Below are positions 25,717-34,710 of a DNA stretch of 42,004 bases, in pieces (the stretch's first letter is position 1; every line of letters starts with the position of its first letter). Under the pieces are notes generated by a model that worked only from the letters and a program-made list of their open reading frames with translations, had not been told where the DNA came from and did no database searches. The stretch covers positions 1-42,004 of the forward strand of contig NKIT01000016.1 in assembly GCA_002256185.1 (NCBI GenBank), in the 5' to 3' direction. Source of the stretch: Rhodobacteraceae bacterium PARR1 (lineage in GTDB: Bacteria; Pseudomonadota; Alphaproteobacteria; Rhodobacterales; Rhodobacteraceae). Both the position numbers and the translations under genes were made by a program.

Positions 25717-26944
25717 TGCGGCTCTCCATCTCGGGCGATGCGGCCTCAACCCGGCGCAGGGCTGCCGACAGGTGCAAAGGCGGGGCAGATCGGCGGGCGG
25801 CGGCAAACAACTCGCGCCGCATCGCTGACCAAGTGCGGTCCCACGATCCGCGCGCAAGGCAGTCATCCACCGCCGCGCGCCATGCCGGGTCCGGGTGGAC
25901 AAGGCTGGCCGACAACGCCTGCGCCATATCCGCTGCGCCCGCGATGCGGACAAGGGACAGCCCCCCCGCCCCGCCATAGCCCGCCACCACATCCGGCACG
26001 GCGGTCGAGGTGACGGGCAAACCCGCGGCAAGGAATTCCGGCGTCTTGGTCGGGCTGATGTAGCGGGTCGAGGCATCCAGCCGGAACGGCATCCAGCCTG
26101 CATCCCAGTTGGCCAGATAGGCAGGCAGATCGGCATAGGGCTTGGCGCCAAGCCAATGCAGATTGGGGCCATGCGGCAGGCTGGCGGGGTCGATCTTCAC
26201 CACTGGCCCCAGCATGACAAAATGCACCTTGGGCAGGTCAAGCGCCGTCCGGGCGACAAGCTCTAGGTCCATCCGTTCGTCGATCACGCCGAAAAAGCCG
26301 ATGCGCGGCCTGCCGATGGGGGCCTGATCCGCCGGATCGCGCTGCGCTTTGCGCGCTTGGCCGAAATGCGCGGCGTCAATGCTGGACGGAAAGCACAGCA
26401 CATGCGCATGACGGCCCAGCTTTGCGTCATAGAGGCTTTGCCCGCCGGTAAAGACCACATCGACATGGTCAAACAGCCGCGCTTCGGCCTCAAGCAGCCC
26501 CGGTGGCGGGTCTTTGAAGGCCGAAAGCTCATCCATGCAGTCAAAGACGGTGGCATCGGCGTCCAGATGATCGCTGAAGGCCAGCGCCATCGGGGTGTAA
26601 TACCACAAGAACCGCCGCTCTGCGGGGCGGCGCGCCAGAAAGCCATCCAGCAAACGCCGCTGCATCGCCACAGGCTCGGTCCCCGGCGGCAGGATCGGCG
26701 TGACGATGCGCACGCCCGACGGATCAAGCCGATGGCGCAAATGGGGGGTCACGTCCGGCTCGGTCAGCGGTTCTTCGAAATAGACCACGTCAAAGTCGCG
26801 TGCGGCGCGGGTCAAAAGATGCTGTGGACGCTGAAACACCAGATCCCAGCGCAGGTGGGAAAACACGATCAACACACGCAACGGCGCGCGGGTGGGCAAA
26901 AGGCGCGCAGTCGCGCGCCCGGGACCAGGGGTCTGGGCTGTCAT
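25709..26944 (-). CDS. Glycosyltransferase (GT-B fold)
   Basis: A 411-residue enzyme with an N-terminal acceptor domain (VLIVFSHLRWDLVFQRPQHL at about 24-43). Its C-terminal GT1/GT4-like donor domain (about 215-350) contains RIGFFGVIDERMDLEL and the donor-site stretch SPTKTPEFLAAGLPV. It is the first gene of an overlapping operon with glf and the GH1-like gene, so it may transfer galactofuranose or build the chain carrying it (inference from context). The ATG at 26944 has GGAG 7 nt upstream; the open frame to 26983 is not used. Confidence 0.88.
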   Translation of the reverse strand: MTAQTPGPGRATARLLPTRAPLRVLIVFSHLRWDLVFQRPQHLLTRAARDFDVVYFEEPLTEPDVTPHLRHRLDPSGVRIVTPILPPGTEPVAMQRRLLDGFLARRPAERRFLWYYTPMALAFSDHLDADATVFDCMDELSAFKDPPPGLLEAEARLFDHVDVVFTGGQSLYDAKLGRHAHVLCFPSSIDAAHFGQARKAQRDPADQAPIGRPRIGFFGVIDERMDLELVARTALDLPKVHFVMLGPVVKIDPASLPHGPNLHWLGAKPYADLPAYLANWDAGWMPFRLDASTRYISPTKTPEFLAAGLPVTSTAVPDVVAGYGGAGGLSLVRIAGAADMAQALSASLVHPDPAWRAAVDDCLARGSWDRTWSAMRRELFAAARRSAPPLHLSAALRRVEAASPEMESRNV

Positions 26945-27013
26945 CGGAGGGCTCCGGTCATGGATGGTCCCGCTTGCCGCCACGTCGGGGGCGCGGGCTG
27001 CATGGCAAACCGG

Positions 27014-27145
27014 TCAGGTTGGGCTTTGTTCCACCGTGGGCTGTGCAGGGCCTGCGGAACCCACCGCTGCAAGGCGGCAATCCGCCGAAACCGCATGTGC
27101 GCCCCGCTTGATCCAAGCCATCAGAGGGCTTGGGTTTTTCAACAT
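27014..27145 (-). CDS. Possible small ORF ahead of the glycan operon
   Basis: A 43-codon frame starting MLKNPSPLMAWIKRGAHAVS, with AAAGGG 7 nt before its ATG and lying 69 bp upstream of the glycosyltransferase start on the same strand. No family is recognised. It may be a leader or small protein, or chance. On the opposite strand CCAAGCC (27113-27119) / GGCTTGG (27127-27133) followed by GTTTTT looks like a terminator with no gene ahead of it. Confidence 0.3.
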   Translation of the reverse strand: MLKNPSPLMAWIKRGAHAVSADCRLAAVGSAGPAQPTVEQSPT

Positions 27146-27208
27146 CGGGTTTCCCTTTGTTTCCGCGCCCGCTACAGTTGTGATCGGTCGGTGTGAGGGG
27201 TTCAGGAC

Positions 27209-28450
27209 ATGGATGTAACGCGGCGCTTTGTGTTGATGGGACTGTCGGCTGGGGGGCTTTCGGCCTGTGTGGGCGGTGGTGGGGGCAGTGGTTCGGCGGC
27301 GGTGGCTGATCCCGGCTTGCGCCCGCAACCCAACGCGGGCTGGAGCGCATGGGTCGCGGATTTCATGCCGCGCGCCCAAGGGGCCGGGATTTCCCCCGCC
27401 GTGCTGGACCGCGCCTTTCGCAACGCAGGCTTTTTGCCCGGCGTGATCGACCGCGACCGCAACCAGACCGAATTCACCCGCACGCTTGAGGATTATCTGG
27501 CCATCGCGGCATCTGACCAGCGCATCGCGCTTGGTCGCGCGGCGATGGCGCGGCATGGCGGGGAATTGGCCGCCATTCAGGCCCGTTACGGGGTCGAGTC
27601 CGAGGTTGTCGCCGCCGTCTGGGGTCTGGAAAGCCAATATGGCACGCGGCGCGGCGACATTCCGGTGATGTCGGCGCTGTCCACGCTCGCCTATGAAGGG
27701 CGGCGCGGCGCGTTCTTTGAGGGGCAGTTGATCGCCGCGCTGAAGATCGTGCAGGCGGGCGATGTGGCCCCCGATGCGATGGTGGGCAGTTGGGCGGGCG
27801 CGATGGGGCACACCCAGTTCATCCCCACCTCATACCTGCAATTCGCCGTCGATTTCACCGGCGACGGGCGGCGCGACATCTGGGCCGAGGATCCGACCGA
27901 TGCGCTGGCCTCCACCGCCGCATACCTCGCGCGGTCCGGCTGGCAGACAGGGCAGTTGTGGGGGGCAGAGGTGCAGTTGCCCCCCGGCTTTGATACCGGC
28001 CTGACGGGGCGCGAGGCGCGGCGTGCCAGCAGCGATTGGGCGGCAATGGGCGTGCGCGCGGCGGATGGCGGGCCTTTGCCTGATCACGGGCCGGGCGCGG
28101 TGGTGTTGCCGCAGGGGCCGATGGGTCCGGCCTTCATCCTATGGCGGAACTTCGGGGTGATCCTGCGCTACAACAACGCGTTGAATTACGGGATCGGGGT
28201 TGGCCACCTGTCAGACCGCCTGCGCGGCGGCGGGCCGATCCGCGCGGCTTTTCCGCCAGACGCGCAGGGCCTGACATTGGCCGACCGACAAGAGTTGCAA
28301 CGCCGCCTGACAGCGGCGGGTTTCGACACCGACGGCAGCGATGGCGTGGTCGGTGGCAAGACGGTCGCCGCGATCAAGGCCTATGAGGGTGCGAATGGCC
28401 TGCCCGTCACGGGCGCGGCGACAGCGGCGTTGTTGGCGCGGTTGCGGTAG
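27209..28450 (+). CDS. Lytic murein transglycosylase, MltB family lipoprotein
   Basis: A 413-residue periplasmic lipoprotein that cleaves peptidoglycan glycan strands. It has a signal with lipobox LSAC (Cys20), the SLT_2/MltB catalytic domain (about 45-335) with the catalytic Glu141 in VWGLESQYG and the family stretch GAMGHTQFIPTSYLQFAVDF, and a C-terminal peptidoglycan-binding domain (about 350-410, LQRRLTAAGFDTDG). It has its own promoter region, divergent from the glycan operon. A second MltB-type gene lies at 36711. Confidence 0.93.
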   Translation: MDVTRRFVLMGLSAGGLSACVGGGGGSGSAAVADPGLRPQPNAGWSAWVADFMPRAQGAGISPAVLDRAFRNAGFLPGVIDRDRNQTEFTRTLEDYLAIAASDQRIALGRAAMARHGGELAAIQARYGVESEVVAAVWGLESQYGTRRGDIPVMSALSTLAYEGRRGAFFEGQLIAALKIVQAGDVAPDAMVGSWAGAMGHTQFIPTSYLQFAVDFTGDGRRDIWAEDPTDALASTAAYLARSGWQTGQLWGAEVQLPPGFDTGLTGREARRASSDWAAMGVRAADGGPLPDHGPGAVVLPQGPMGPAFILWRNFGVILRYNNALNYGIGVGHLSDRLRGGGPIRAAFPPDAQGLTLADRQELQRRLTAAGFDTDGSDGVVGGKTVAAIKAYEGANGLPVTGAATAALLARLR

Positions 28451-28518
28451 GGGATCGTCTTACCGATGGCCGAGGCTAACGCCGAGGTCACGCGGTGCAG
28501 CCAGCCAAGCATCCAGAC

Positions 28519-28669
28519 GGGGGCCCCAAAGGCCCCCGGCCAGCGCCCGTCCCGCCCATGGCGGGCGCTTCTCGCCCGCCGGTCCGGGCGCTGGCCTATG
28601 TAGGAATTGCGGAACCCGAGAGCGGAGATTTGGTCATTGCGGGCAGGGAAAGGCAGTGCCTTTCCTTTT
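28519..28669. repeat. Structured hairpin region after the transglycosylase gene
   Basis: The 273-bp gap 28451-28723 holds nested inverted repeats and no gene I can support. GGGGGCC pairs with GGCCCCC (28519-28537). A 12-bp arm GGCCAGCGCCCG (28538-28549) pairs with CGGGCGCTGGCC (28585-28596). A terminator-like hairpin follows (28647-28669). Confidence 0.55.
28647..28669 (+). terminator. Terminator-like hairpin downstream of mltB-type gene
   Basis: GGAAAGG (28647-28653) pairs with CCTTTCC (28659-28665) around CAGTG, followed by TTTT. It is about 200 bp after the stop, past another hairpin. Confidence 0.55.
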
Positions 28670-28723
28670 CCGCCCGATGCGGCGGAGCGGCATAGACAGG
28701 CCGCAACCACCGCACCCCATCGC

Positions 28724-29467
28724 CTAAAGCCAAAACGTCCAGACCCAGACCGCGCCAATGAGCACGGGCTGATGCCCCAGATAGACCCACAGGCTGTTGC
28801 GCCCCGGCAGGGCCAGCCAATCCCACAGGCTGCCCCGTGGCGCGGTGACGGCAGCGATGCGCGCCCAGAGGCCAGTCCGCACGGCCAACCGCCCCAGCGC
28901 AACCCCCGCCAGCACAGGCGCAAGCCATGGGAAGACCGGCACATAATCCACCGCCCAAACGGGCTGCGCCCCCAAGCCCAGAAACAGCAGCGGCGCGGCA
29001 TCAAAGGCAGGGGAGGCCACGCTCTGGCCGATCCAGAACACGGCCACCGCCACGGCCAGTGTCACCGCCGAAGGAAGGCGCAGGAACAAAAGCCCCGCCA
29101 GCGTGCCAAAGGCGATCATGTGCAGGATGCCCCAGAACACATATTGGTCCCCCATCGCAAAGCGCGTGCCGATGGTCACCACCACCGCCGCCCCGGCAAT
29201 GCGGGCCAAGCGCCGCGCCAGACGCTTTGGGACGATCCCCTGACCGTAAGCCAGATAGAGCCCCACCCCCGACAGGACCAGAAAGCTGGACGCCACCACC
29301 CGCGCCCAAAGAGGCCAGAACCCCTCTAGGATGACCGCGGGCGGCAGATAGCCGAACATCACCAGATCAAACACGAAATGGAATGTCGCCATCCCGATCA
29401 GCGCGACCGTCCGCGCCAGATCAAGCAGAACGGCACGCGGGGCCAAAGGGGCAGAGAGGCGGGACAT
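28724..29467 (-). CDS. DUF1624 (heparan-alpha-glucosaminide N-acetyltransferase-like) membrane protein
   Basis: A 247-residue membrane protein with about seven to eight hydrophobic helices. The first conserved block LARTVALIGMATFHFVFDL carries the family's His. The C-terminal LPGRNSLWVYLGHQPVLIG with a conserved Asn/Ser and His is typical of acyltransferase-related membrane proteins. The exact substrate is unknown. The ATG at 29467 is chosen for AAGG 8 nt upstream. It follows the MBL gene on the same strand after 83 bp, so an operon is possible. Confidence 0.82.
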   Translation of the reverse strand: MSRLSAPLAPRAVLLDLARTVALIGMATFHFVFDLVMFGYLPPAVILEGFWPLWARVVASSFLVLSGVGLYLAYGQGIVPKRLARRLARIAGAAVVVTIGTRFAMGDQYVFWGILHMIAFGTLAGLLFLRLPSAVTLAVAVAVFWIGQSVASPAFDAAPLLFLGLGAQPVWAVDYVPVFPWLAPVLAGVALGRLAVRTGLWARIAAVTAPRGSLWDWLALPGRNSLWVYLGHQPVLIGAVWVWTFWL

Positions 29468-29550
29468 GGAACGGCCTTTCAACAGGGCACCCCGTTTCTT
29501 CGCCAAAGCCCGCCGCGATGCAAGGGAAAGCGCCGCCGCGACGGATGCTG

Positions 29551-30435
29551 TCACAAACCGTTCAACGGCACTTTCAGCATCGGACGACCCGAGGCATCGG
29601 TCGGAATCTCGCCCGCCCGCATGTTGACCTGCAAGGACGGGATGATCAGCTTCGGCATGCCCAAGGTCTTGTCCCGCTCGGTCCGCAGCTTGACGAAGCC
29701 TTCGCGTGTTGAGCCGGGGCCGACATGGATATTGTGCGCGCGCTCATCCGCAACGGTCGTCTCCCAGCGGATGTCGCGCCCGTTCGGACCGTAATCGTGG
29801 CACATGAACAGACGCATCGCATCGGGCAAGGCCAAGACGCGCTGGATACTGTCATAAAGCTCTCCGGCATCCCCGCCCGGAAAATCCGCCCGCGCTGATC
29901 CGCCATCCGGCATGAACAGCGTGTCGCCCACAAAAGCCGCATCGCCGATCACATGGGTCATGCAAGCGGGCGTATGCCCCGGCGTGTGCAGCGTCACCGC
30001 CCGCATCGTGCCAATCTGGTAGCTGTCGCCATCGCGGAACAATGCATCGAACTGCGACCCATCCCGCTGGAATTCGGTGCCTTCGTTGAAAATCTTGCCA
30101 AAGGTGTCCTGCACGAGGGTGATCTTTTCGCCGATGCCGATCTTTCCGCCCAACTGCGCCTGGATATAGGGCGCGGCGGACAGGTGATCGGCGTGGACGT
30201 GGGTTTCGATCAACCACTCCACCCGCCAGCCCTGCGCGCGCACAAAGGCGATGATGGTGTCGGCATGGCCATAGGTGATCCGCCCCGCCGCGTAATCAAT
30301 GTCCATCACGGAATCGATCACTGCACAGGCATCAGAGGCCGGATCACGCACCACATAGCTGATCGTGTTGGTGCCTGCGTCAAAAAAGCCATGCACCTGT
30401 GGTTTCAGGTCCATCTGAAGCGGAAGCGCCGTCAT
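29551..30435 (-). CDS. MBL-fold protein, persulfide dioxygenase-like (Blh/ETHE1 group)
   Basis: A 294-residue metallo-beta-lactamase-fold protein. The iron/zinc motif ETHVHADHLSA gives His79, His81, Asp83 and His84; further ligands are in TLHTPGHTPACM and VGDTLFM. Related Blh/ETHE1 enzymes oxidise glutathione persulfide during sulfide detoxification. The ATG at 30435 is chosen because AAGGAG lies 8 nt before it; the upstream GTG at 30441 is too close to that site. A promoter is predicted at 30463-30491. Confidence 0.88.
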   Translation of the reverse strand: MTALPLQMDLKPQVHGFFDAGTNTISYVVRDPASDACAVIDSVMDIDYAAGRITYGHADTIIAFVRAQGWRVEWLIETHVHADHLSAAPYIQAQLGGKIGIGEKITLVQDTFGKIFNEGTEFQRDGSQFDALFRDGDSYQIGTMRAVTLHTPGHTPACMTHVIGDAAFVGDTLFMPDGGSARADFPGGDAGELYDSIQRVLALPDAMRLFMCHDYGPNGRDIRWETTVADERAHNIHVGPGSTREGFVKLRTERDKTLGMPKLIIPSLQVNMRAGEIPTDASGRPMLKVPLNGL

Positions 30436-30462
30436 TGTCACAACTCCTTGCAGCCTGCGCCG

Positions 30463-30491
30463 ATCCTAGCACGATCCGCCCTGCCGCCCAA
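30463..30491 (-). promoter_or_regulatory. Predicted promoter of the MBL gene
   Basis: On the minus strand TTGGGC (30491-30486) and TAGGAT (30468-30463) are separated by 17 nt. The start codon is about 30 nt further on, after a good ribosome site. Confidence 0.45.
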
Positions 30492-30528
30492 ACGCGGCCA
30501 ATTGCGGCGCGGTGCCGCGCGCCAACAC

Positions 30529-30544
30529 ATTCACTTTTCAATAT
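30529..30544. promoter_or_regulatory. ATTC-N8-ATAT site, resembling a sulfide-repressor operator half
   Basis: ATTCACTTTTCAATAT is an AT-rich patch in a GC-rich divergent region. Persulfide sensors of the SqrR/BigR group are, from memory, reported to bind ATTC-N8-GAAT; only one half matches exactly, so this is tentative. Confidence 0.2.
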
Positions 30545-30665
30545 GCAGCCCAAACAGGCAGTGCAAGCCTGCGCTGCGCAAGGCTTCGCCCATGGGCGGT
30601 TGCTGACACGGCTGTGATCACCTTTGCGATTTACCCAAGGCGGGGCGCGGTTTAGGGAACGGGGC

Positions 30666-33161
30666 ATGGATGTCATTTCACTTGTCGGCAGTGTGGCCGC
30701 TTTGTTCATCGTCATCAGCCTGACCGAGCCTTTGGCCGACAGGTTGCGCCTGCCCTATACGGTGGTGCTGGCCCTGTTCGGCACGCTGATCGGGTTGGTG
30801 CTGGCCTATCTTTCGCGCAACGTTGAGGTGCTGGCGACTTGGGCACCCGACTTGGTGATGACGGAATTTTCCATCCGCGCCAATGTGTTCTTGTATGTTC
30901 TTTTGCCGACCTTGCTGTTTCAGGTGGCGCTGGGGCTGAACCTGCGGCGGATGGCGGATGACTGGGTGCCGATCCTTGTCATGGCGGTGTTGGCCGTGGT
31001 GGTGGCGACCTTCGTGATCGGTCTGGCGCTGCGCCCCTTTACCGACCTGACCTTGGCCGCCTGCTTTCTGCTGGGCTCCATCGTCGCCACGACCGATCCG
31101 TCTGCGGTGGTGTCGGTGTTTCGCTCGATCTCCGCGCCACAACGCCTCACCCGGATTGTCGAGGGCGAAAGCCTGCTGAATGACGCCGCCGCCATCGCGC
31201 TGTTCGGATTCTTCCTGACCTTCGTGATGCTGGGCGTGCCGAACCCCACCCTGCGCGATGCGCTGGTGGGCTTTCCGGTGCTGATCGCGGGCGGGATCGT
31301 GACCGGGTTGATCCTCGGGCGGGGCTGGGTGGCGGTACTGGCATGGCTGGGGCGGTTTCCACTGGCGCAGGTGTCGTTCAGCGTGGCCCTGCCCTCCATC
31401 GCCTATCTGGTGGCGGATCATGGTCTGGGCGTGTCTGGCGTGACAGCCGTTGTCTCTGCCGGGATGGTGCTGAACCTGATGGGACCGGGGCGGATGTCGC
31501 CGCAGAACTGGACCAACCTGCGCGAGGTGTGGGATGTGCTGGCGCATTGGGCGGGGGCGCTGATCTTTCTTCTGGCCGCCGTGCTGGTACCGCGACTGAT
31601 GGCGGATGTGCGGTTTTTCGACCTGTTCCTGATCATCGTGGTGGTGATTGCCGCCACAGGGGCACGGCTGTTCATCCTTTATGCCGTGCTGCCCGCCCTG
31701 ACCGCGTGGAAGCTGTCGCCACGGGTGGACAAACCCTATCGCGTCGCGATGCTGTGGGGCGGCCTTCGGGGCGCAGTGACCTTGGCGCTGGCGCTGGCGG
31801 TGTCGGAAAACTTCCGCGTGCCCCCCGATGTGAAGCGCGAGGTGGGCATCCTCGCCACCGGCTTCACCCTGTTCACGCTGCTCGTGCAGGGCACGACCCT
31901 GCGCTGGGTCATCACGCTGTTGGGGCTGGACCGCCTGCCCCCCATCGACCGGGCGCTGTCCAATCAGGTGATCGCCGTCGCCTTGCAGACCGTGCGCGAA
32001 GAGGTGGCCGAAACCGCCCGCAGCCATGAGCTGACCCGCGACATCGTGCGGTCCGAGGCGAAACGTTTTGCCGAACGCCTCGACAGCGCGATGGAACGGG
32101 CCGAGGCCGCCGATGACATCCCCGACAAGGACCGCATCACCCTTGGCCTGATCGCGCTGGCGGGGCGAGAGCGGGACATGATTCTTGACGCCTTTCGCGA
32201 ACGCCTGATCTCGGCGGGTCTGGCGGAACGGATGCTGTCGGATGCAGAACGGGTGATCGAACGCACGCGGCTTGGCGGGCGGGATGCTTATCGCGCGGCG
32301 GGGCGGCTGTCGCTGGCCCAAGGGCGCGGCTACCGTTTGGCAACCACCCTGCACAACCGTTTGCGCTGGTCGGGCACCTTGGCGCGGCTGACGGCGGACC
32401 GGTTTGAAATCGTGCTGACCCAGCGCCTGATCCTGCGCGACCTGCATCAGTATATCGACACCAAGATCCGCCGCATCCATGGCCGCCGCGTGACCGACCT
32501 GCTGCACGAATTGCTGAAACGTCGGGAAGAAGAGGCACAGACCGCGCTGGACGGTTTGCGCCTGCAATACCCCGGCTACGCCGAAGAGGTGGAGCGTCGG
32601 TTCCTGCGCCGAACCTCGCTGCGGCTGGAAGAGCGTGAATATGATGTGCTGCGCGCCGATGGGTTGATCGGACAGGAATTGCACAGCCGTTTGACGCAGG
32701 AACTGACCGACAAACGCCGCTTGGCCGAGGCGCGGCCGCCCCTTGACCTTGCGGTGCAGAAATCCGCGCTGGTGCGGCAATTTCCGCTGTTTTCCGATAT
32801 GGATGACGACAGTTTGCATGCACTTTCAGCGGCGCTGCGCACGCGCTATGTCCAGCCCGGCGACATCCTGATGCGCAAGGGCGATCTGGCGCGGGAGGTG
32901 TGTTTCATCGCCTCGGGCGCGGTGGGCTTTGACACGGCGGGGTCCAAGGCCAAGCTGGGCCGGGGTGAGATGTTCGGGCAGCTTTCGATGCTGTCGCGCC
33001 GTACCCGCAAGACCCATGCCGTGGCCATCACCCATACCACGCTTTTGGTGCTGGATGAGACGCGGTTCCGCCGCCTGTTGCAACGCAACGCCACTCTGCG
33101 CGCCGCCGTGCTGGACAGTGCGGCACGGCGCGGGCTGGATGCCACGCTGTTGCAGATGTGA
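30666..33161 (+). CDS. NhaP-type Na+(K+)/H+ antiporter with C-terminal cNMP-binding-like domain
   Basis: An 831-residue cation:proton antiporter of the CPA1 family. Residues about 5-420 are the membrane part with 12-13 helices and the ion-site motifs SIVATTDPSAVVSVF and GESLLNDAAAIALFGFF. Residues 430-690 form a long charged helical cytoplasmic region. Residues 700-831 resemble a cyclic-nucleotide-binding domain (FPLFSDMDDDSLHALSAAL, GEMFGQLSML). This is the SOS1-like layout, implying cytosolic regulation of transport. The ATG at 30666 follows AGGGA at about 9 nt; the frame is open to 30624. Confidence 0.91.
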   Translation: MDVISLVGSVAALFIVISLTEPLADRLRLPYTVVLALFGTLIGLVLAYLSRNVEVLATWAPDLVMTEFSIRANVFLYVLLPTLLFQVALGLNLRRMADDWVPILVMAVLAVVVATFVIGLALRPFTDLTLAACFLLGSIVATTDPSAVVSVFRSISAPQRLTRIVEGESLLNDAAAIALFGFFLTFVMLGVPNPTLRDALVGFPVLIAGGIVTGLILGRGWVAVLAWLGRFPLAQVSFSVALPSIAYLVADHGLGVSGVTAVVSAGMVLNLMGPGRMSPQNWTNLREVWDVLAHWAGALIFLLAAVLVPRLMADVRFFDLFLIIVVVIAATGARLFILYAVLPALTAWKLSPRVDKPYRVAMLWGGLRGAVTLALALAVSENFRVPPDVKREVGILATGFTLFTLLVQGTTLRWVITLLGLDRLPPIDRALSNQVIAVALQTVREEVAETARSHELTRDIVRSEAKRFAERLDSAMERAEAADDIPDKDRITLGLIALAGRERDMILDAFRERLISAGLAERMLSDAERVIERTRLGGRDAYRAAGRLSLAQGRGYRLATTLHNRLRWSGTLARLTADRFEIVLTQRLILRDLHQYIDTKIRRIHGRRVTDLLHELLKRREEEAQTALDGLRLQYPGYAEEVERRFLRRTSLRLEEREYDVLRADGLIGQELHSRLTQELTDKRRLAEARPPLDLAVQKSALVRQFPLFSDMDDDSLHALSAALRTRYVQPGDILMRKGDLAREVCFIASGAVGFDTAGSKAKLGRGEMFGQLSMLSRRTRKTHAVAITHTTLLVLDETRFRRLLQRNATLRAAVLDSAARRGLDATLLQM

Positions 33162-33165
33162 CCGC

Positions 33166-34497
33166 TTAGCCCAGATAGGGCGCGATCAGCGGGTCCAGAT
33201 CAACCCGTGCGGCCAATTTGGTGACCAGAAGATAAAGGCCGCCGAACTTGCGGTTCAGGAACAAAAGGTCTGGCGGTGGGACGTGCCACAGGTCACGGTC
33301 CAGCCCCAGCGCCATGCCCCGCTCACGCATCTCGGCCAAGAAATCCCTTCGGGCGAAGTCAAAGACCCCACCCTGCCGCAGGGGGGCAAAGCCGATCCGG
33401 GCCAGAGCCGCCACCTCGGCCCGGTTCTGGGCGGACATGTCGGCGGGCAGAAAGCCCAAGCGGTCCAGGACGGCCATCACCACCGCATCCTCCCCCGCCA
33501 CGCCCGCGCGCAGAAGGTGGCGAAGACCGGGGGCGATGTCAGTCCCAAAGGACCGCGTCGCGCCGAAATCCAGAAGCACGATCCTTCCATCAGACGGGCT
33601 GTAACGGAAGTTGGCAAAGTTCGGATCGGTCTGCATCAGGTTGAAATCAAACACCTCTGCCAGAACCAGCCGGATCAGGTCACGCGCCACGCGGTCACGC
33701 ACCGCCTGCGGGGCTGACGCCAGCGCCTCGATCGGCTGGCTGTCGATGAAATCCATCGCCAGCACGCTGTCGGTGGACCAATCCTCTTGCGCGACAGGCA
33801 CGCGAAAGGCCGCGTCCCCTGCCAGAAGCCCAACAAACCGCCGCATCTGGGCGGCCTCGCGCCGGTAATCGGCCTCTTCGTGCAATTGACGTTTCGCCTC
33901 ATCCAGCAGGGGCCGCAGGTCCAGCCGGGACGGCACCATCCCCGACAGGCGCAGCAAGCTGGCGACGTTGTCCACATCGCTGTCGATGCTGGCGCGGATG
34001 CCGGGATATTGCACCTTGATCGCCAGATCGCGCCCGTCCCGCGTTTGTGCCCGATGCACCTGCCCGATAGAGGCCGCCGCAATGGGCCGCACGTCAAAGC
34101 GCTGGAACCGTGCCAGCCAACCCTGTCCCCAGGCCGCGTCCAGCACCCGCCGCAACTGCTGCGGTGGCATCGGATCGGCATCCGCCCTGAGGCGCGACAG
34201 GATGGCGGCAAGTTCGGGGGGCAGCACCTCGCCCGCGTCCATCGACAAAAGTTGACCCATCTTCATCGCCGCCCCGCGCAGATGGGCCAGTTGGTCCGCC
34301 ACCCGCCGCGCGTTGCCGGGGGTCAGCACCAGATCGGACAGGCGCGGGCGCTGCCCCGCCGCCAGTTTGCGCGCCCCTTGCGCCAAGACCGCGCCGCCGA
34401 TGCCCGTGGCCAGACTGCCCATGGCGGCAAAGCGCGCCAACCGCCCTGACGGCACCGCGCGGCCAAGGCTGCGCGACCGTGTGTCGTGATCATCCAT
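33166..34497 (-). CDS. ABC1/AarF/UbiB-family kinase-like protein
   Basis: A 443-residue atypical kinase of the family involved in ubiquinone synthesis or lipid handling. Motifs: KxGQ in AAMKMGQLLSM, Ala-rich loop in IAAASIGQVHRA, Lys in AIKVQYPG, Glu in EADYRREA, the catalytic-loop-like QTDPNFANF and the DFG of LLDFGATRSF. It has neither a clear signal nor a long C-terminal anchor. The ATG at 34497 begins MDDHDTRSRSLGR; the frame is open to 34602. Its 3' end is only 4 bp from that of the antiporter gene. Confidence 0.9.
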   Translation of the reverse strand: MDDHDTRSRSLGRAVPSGRLARFAAMGSLATGIGGAVLAQGARKLAAGQRPRLSDLVLTPGNARRVADQLAHLRGAAMKMGQLLSMDAGEVLPPELAAILSRLRADADPMPPQQLRRVLDAAWGQGWLARFQRFDVRPIAAASIGQVHRAQTRDGRDLAIKVQYPGIRASIDSDVDNVASLLRLSGMVPSRLDLRPLLDEAKRQLHEEADYRREAAQMRRFVGLLAGDAAFRVPVAQEDWSTDSVLAMDFIDSQPIEALASAPQAVRDRVARDLIRLVLAEVFDFNLMQTDPNFANFRYSPSDGRIVLLDFGATRSFGTDIAPGLRHLLRAGVAGEDAVVMAVLDRLGFLPADMSAQNRAEVAALARIGFAPLRQGGVFDFARRDFLAEMRERGMALGLDRDLWHVPPPDLLFLNRKFGGLYLLVTKLAARVDLDPLIAPYLG

Positions 34498-34710
34498 GGT
34501 CACGGCCCATCCACCGCAAAGGATCAAGGGGCGTGCGCGTTCTGCGTTGAAAAGACATGCTGCCCCCTGTGCGACCGGATGCCGGGGCACCTTTGCCCAC
34601 ACCCGTGCCTGAACCCCGATGCGAACGGGCAGCTAGCGGCAGCGACCCGAAGATCAACCCTGCCCGCCACAATCAGCGCGGCCCTTATCCAGACCAAGGG
34701 ATAATTACAT

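Noticed and set aside
25717-26172. N-terminal extension of the glf frame
   Set aside because: It lies over the glycosyltransferase gene and reads as Arg/Pro-rich shadow; the family start is at 25716.
30678-32819. 713-codon frame antisense to the antiporter gene
   Set aside because: Composition dominated by His, Gln and Arg; the plus-strand frame has clear membrane helices and family motifs.
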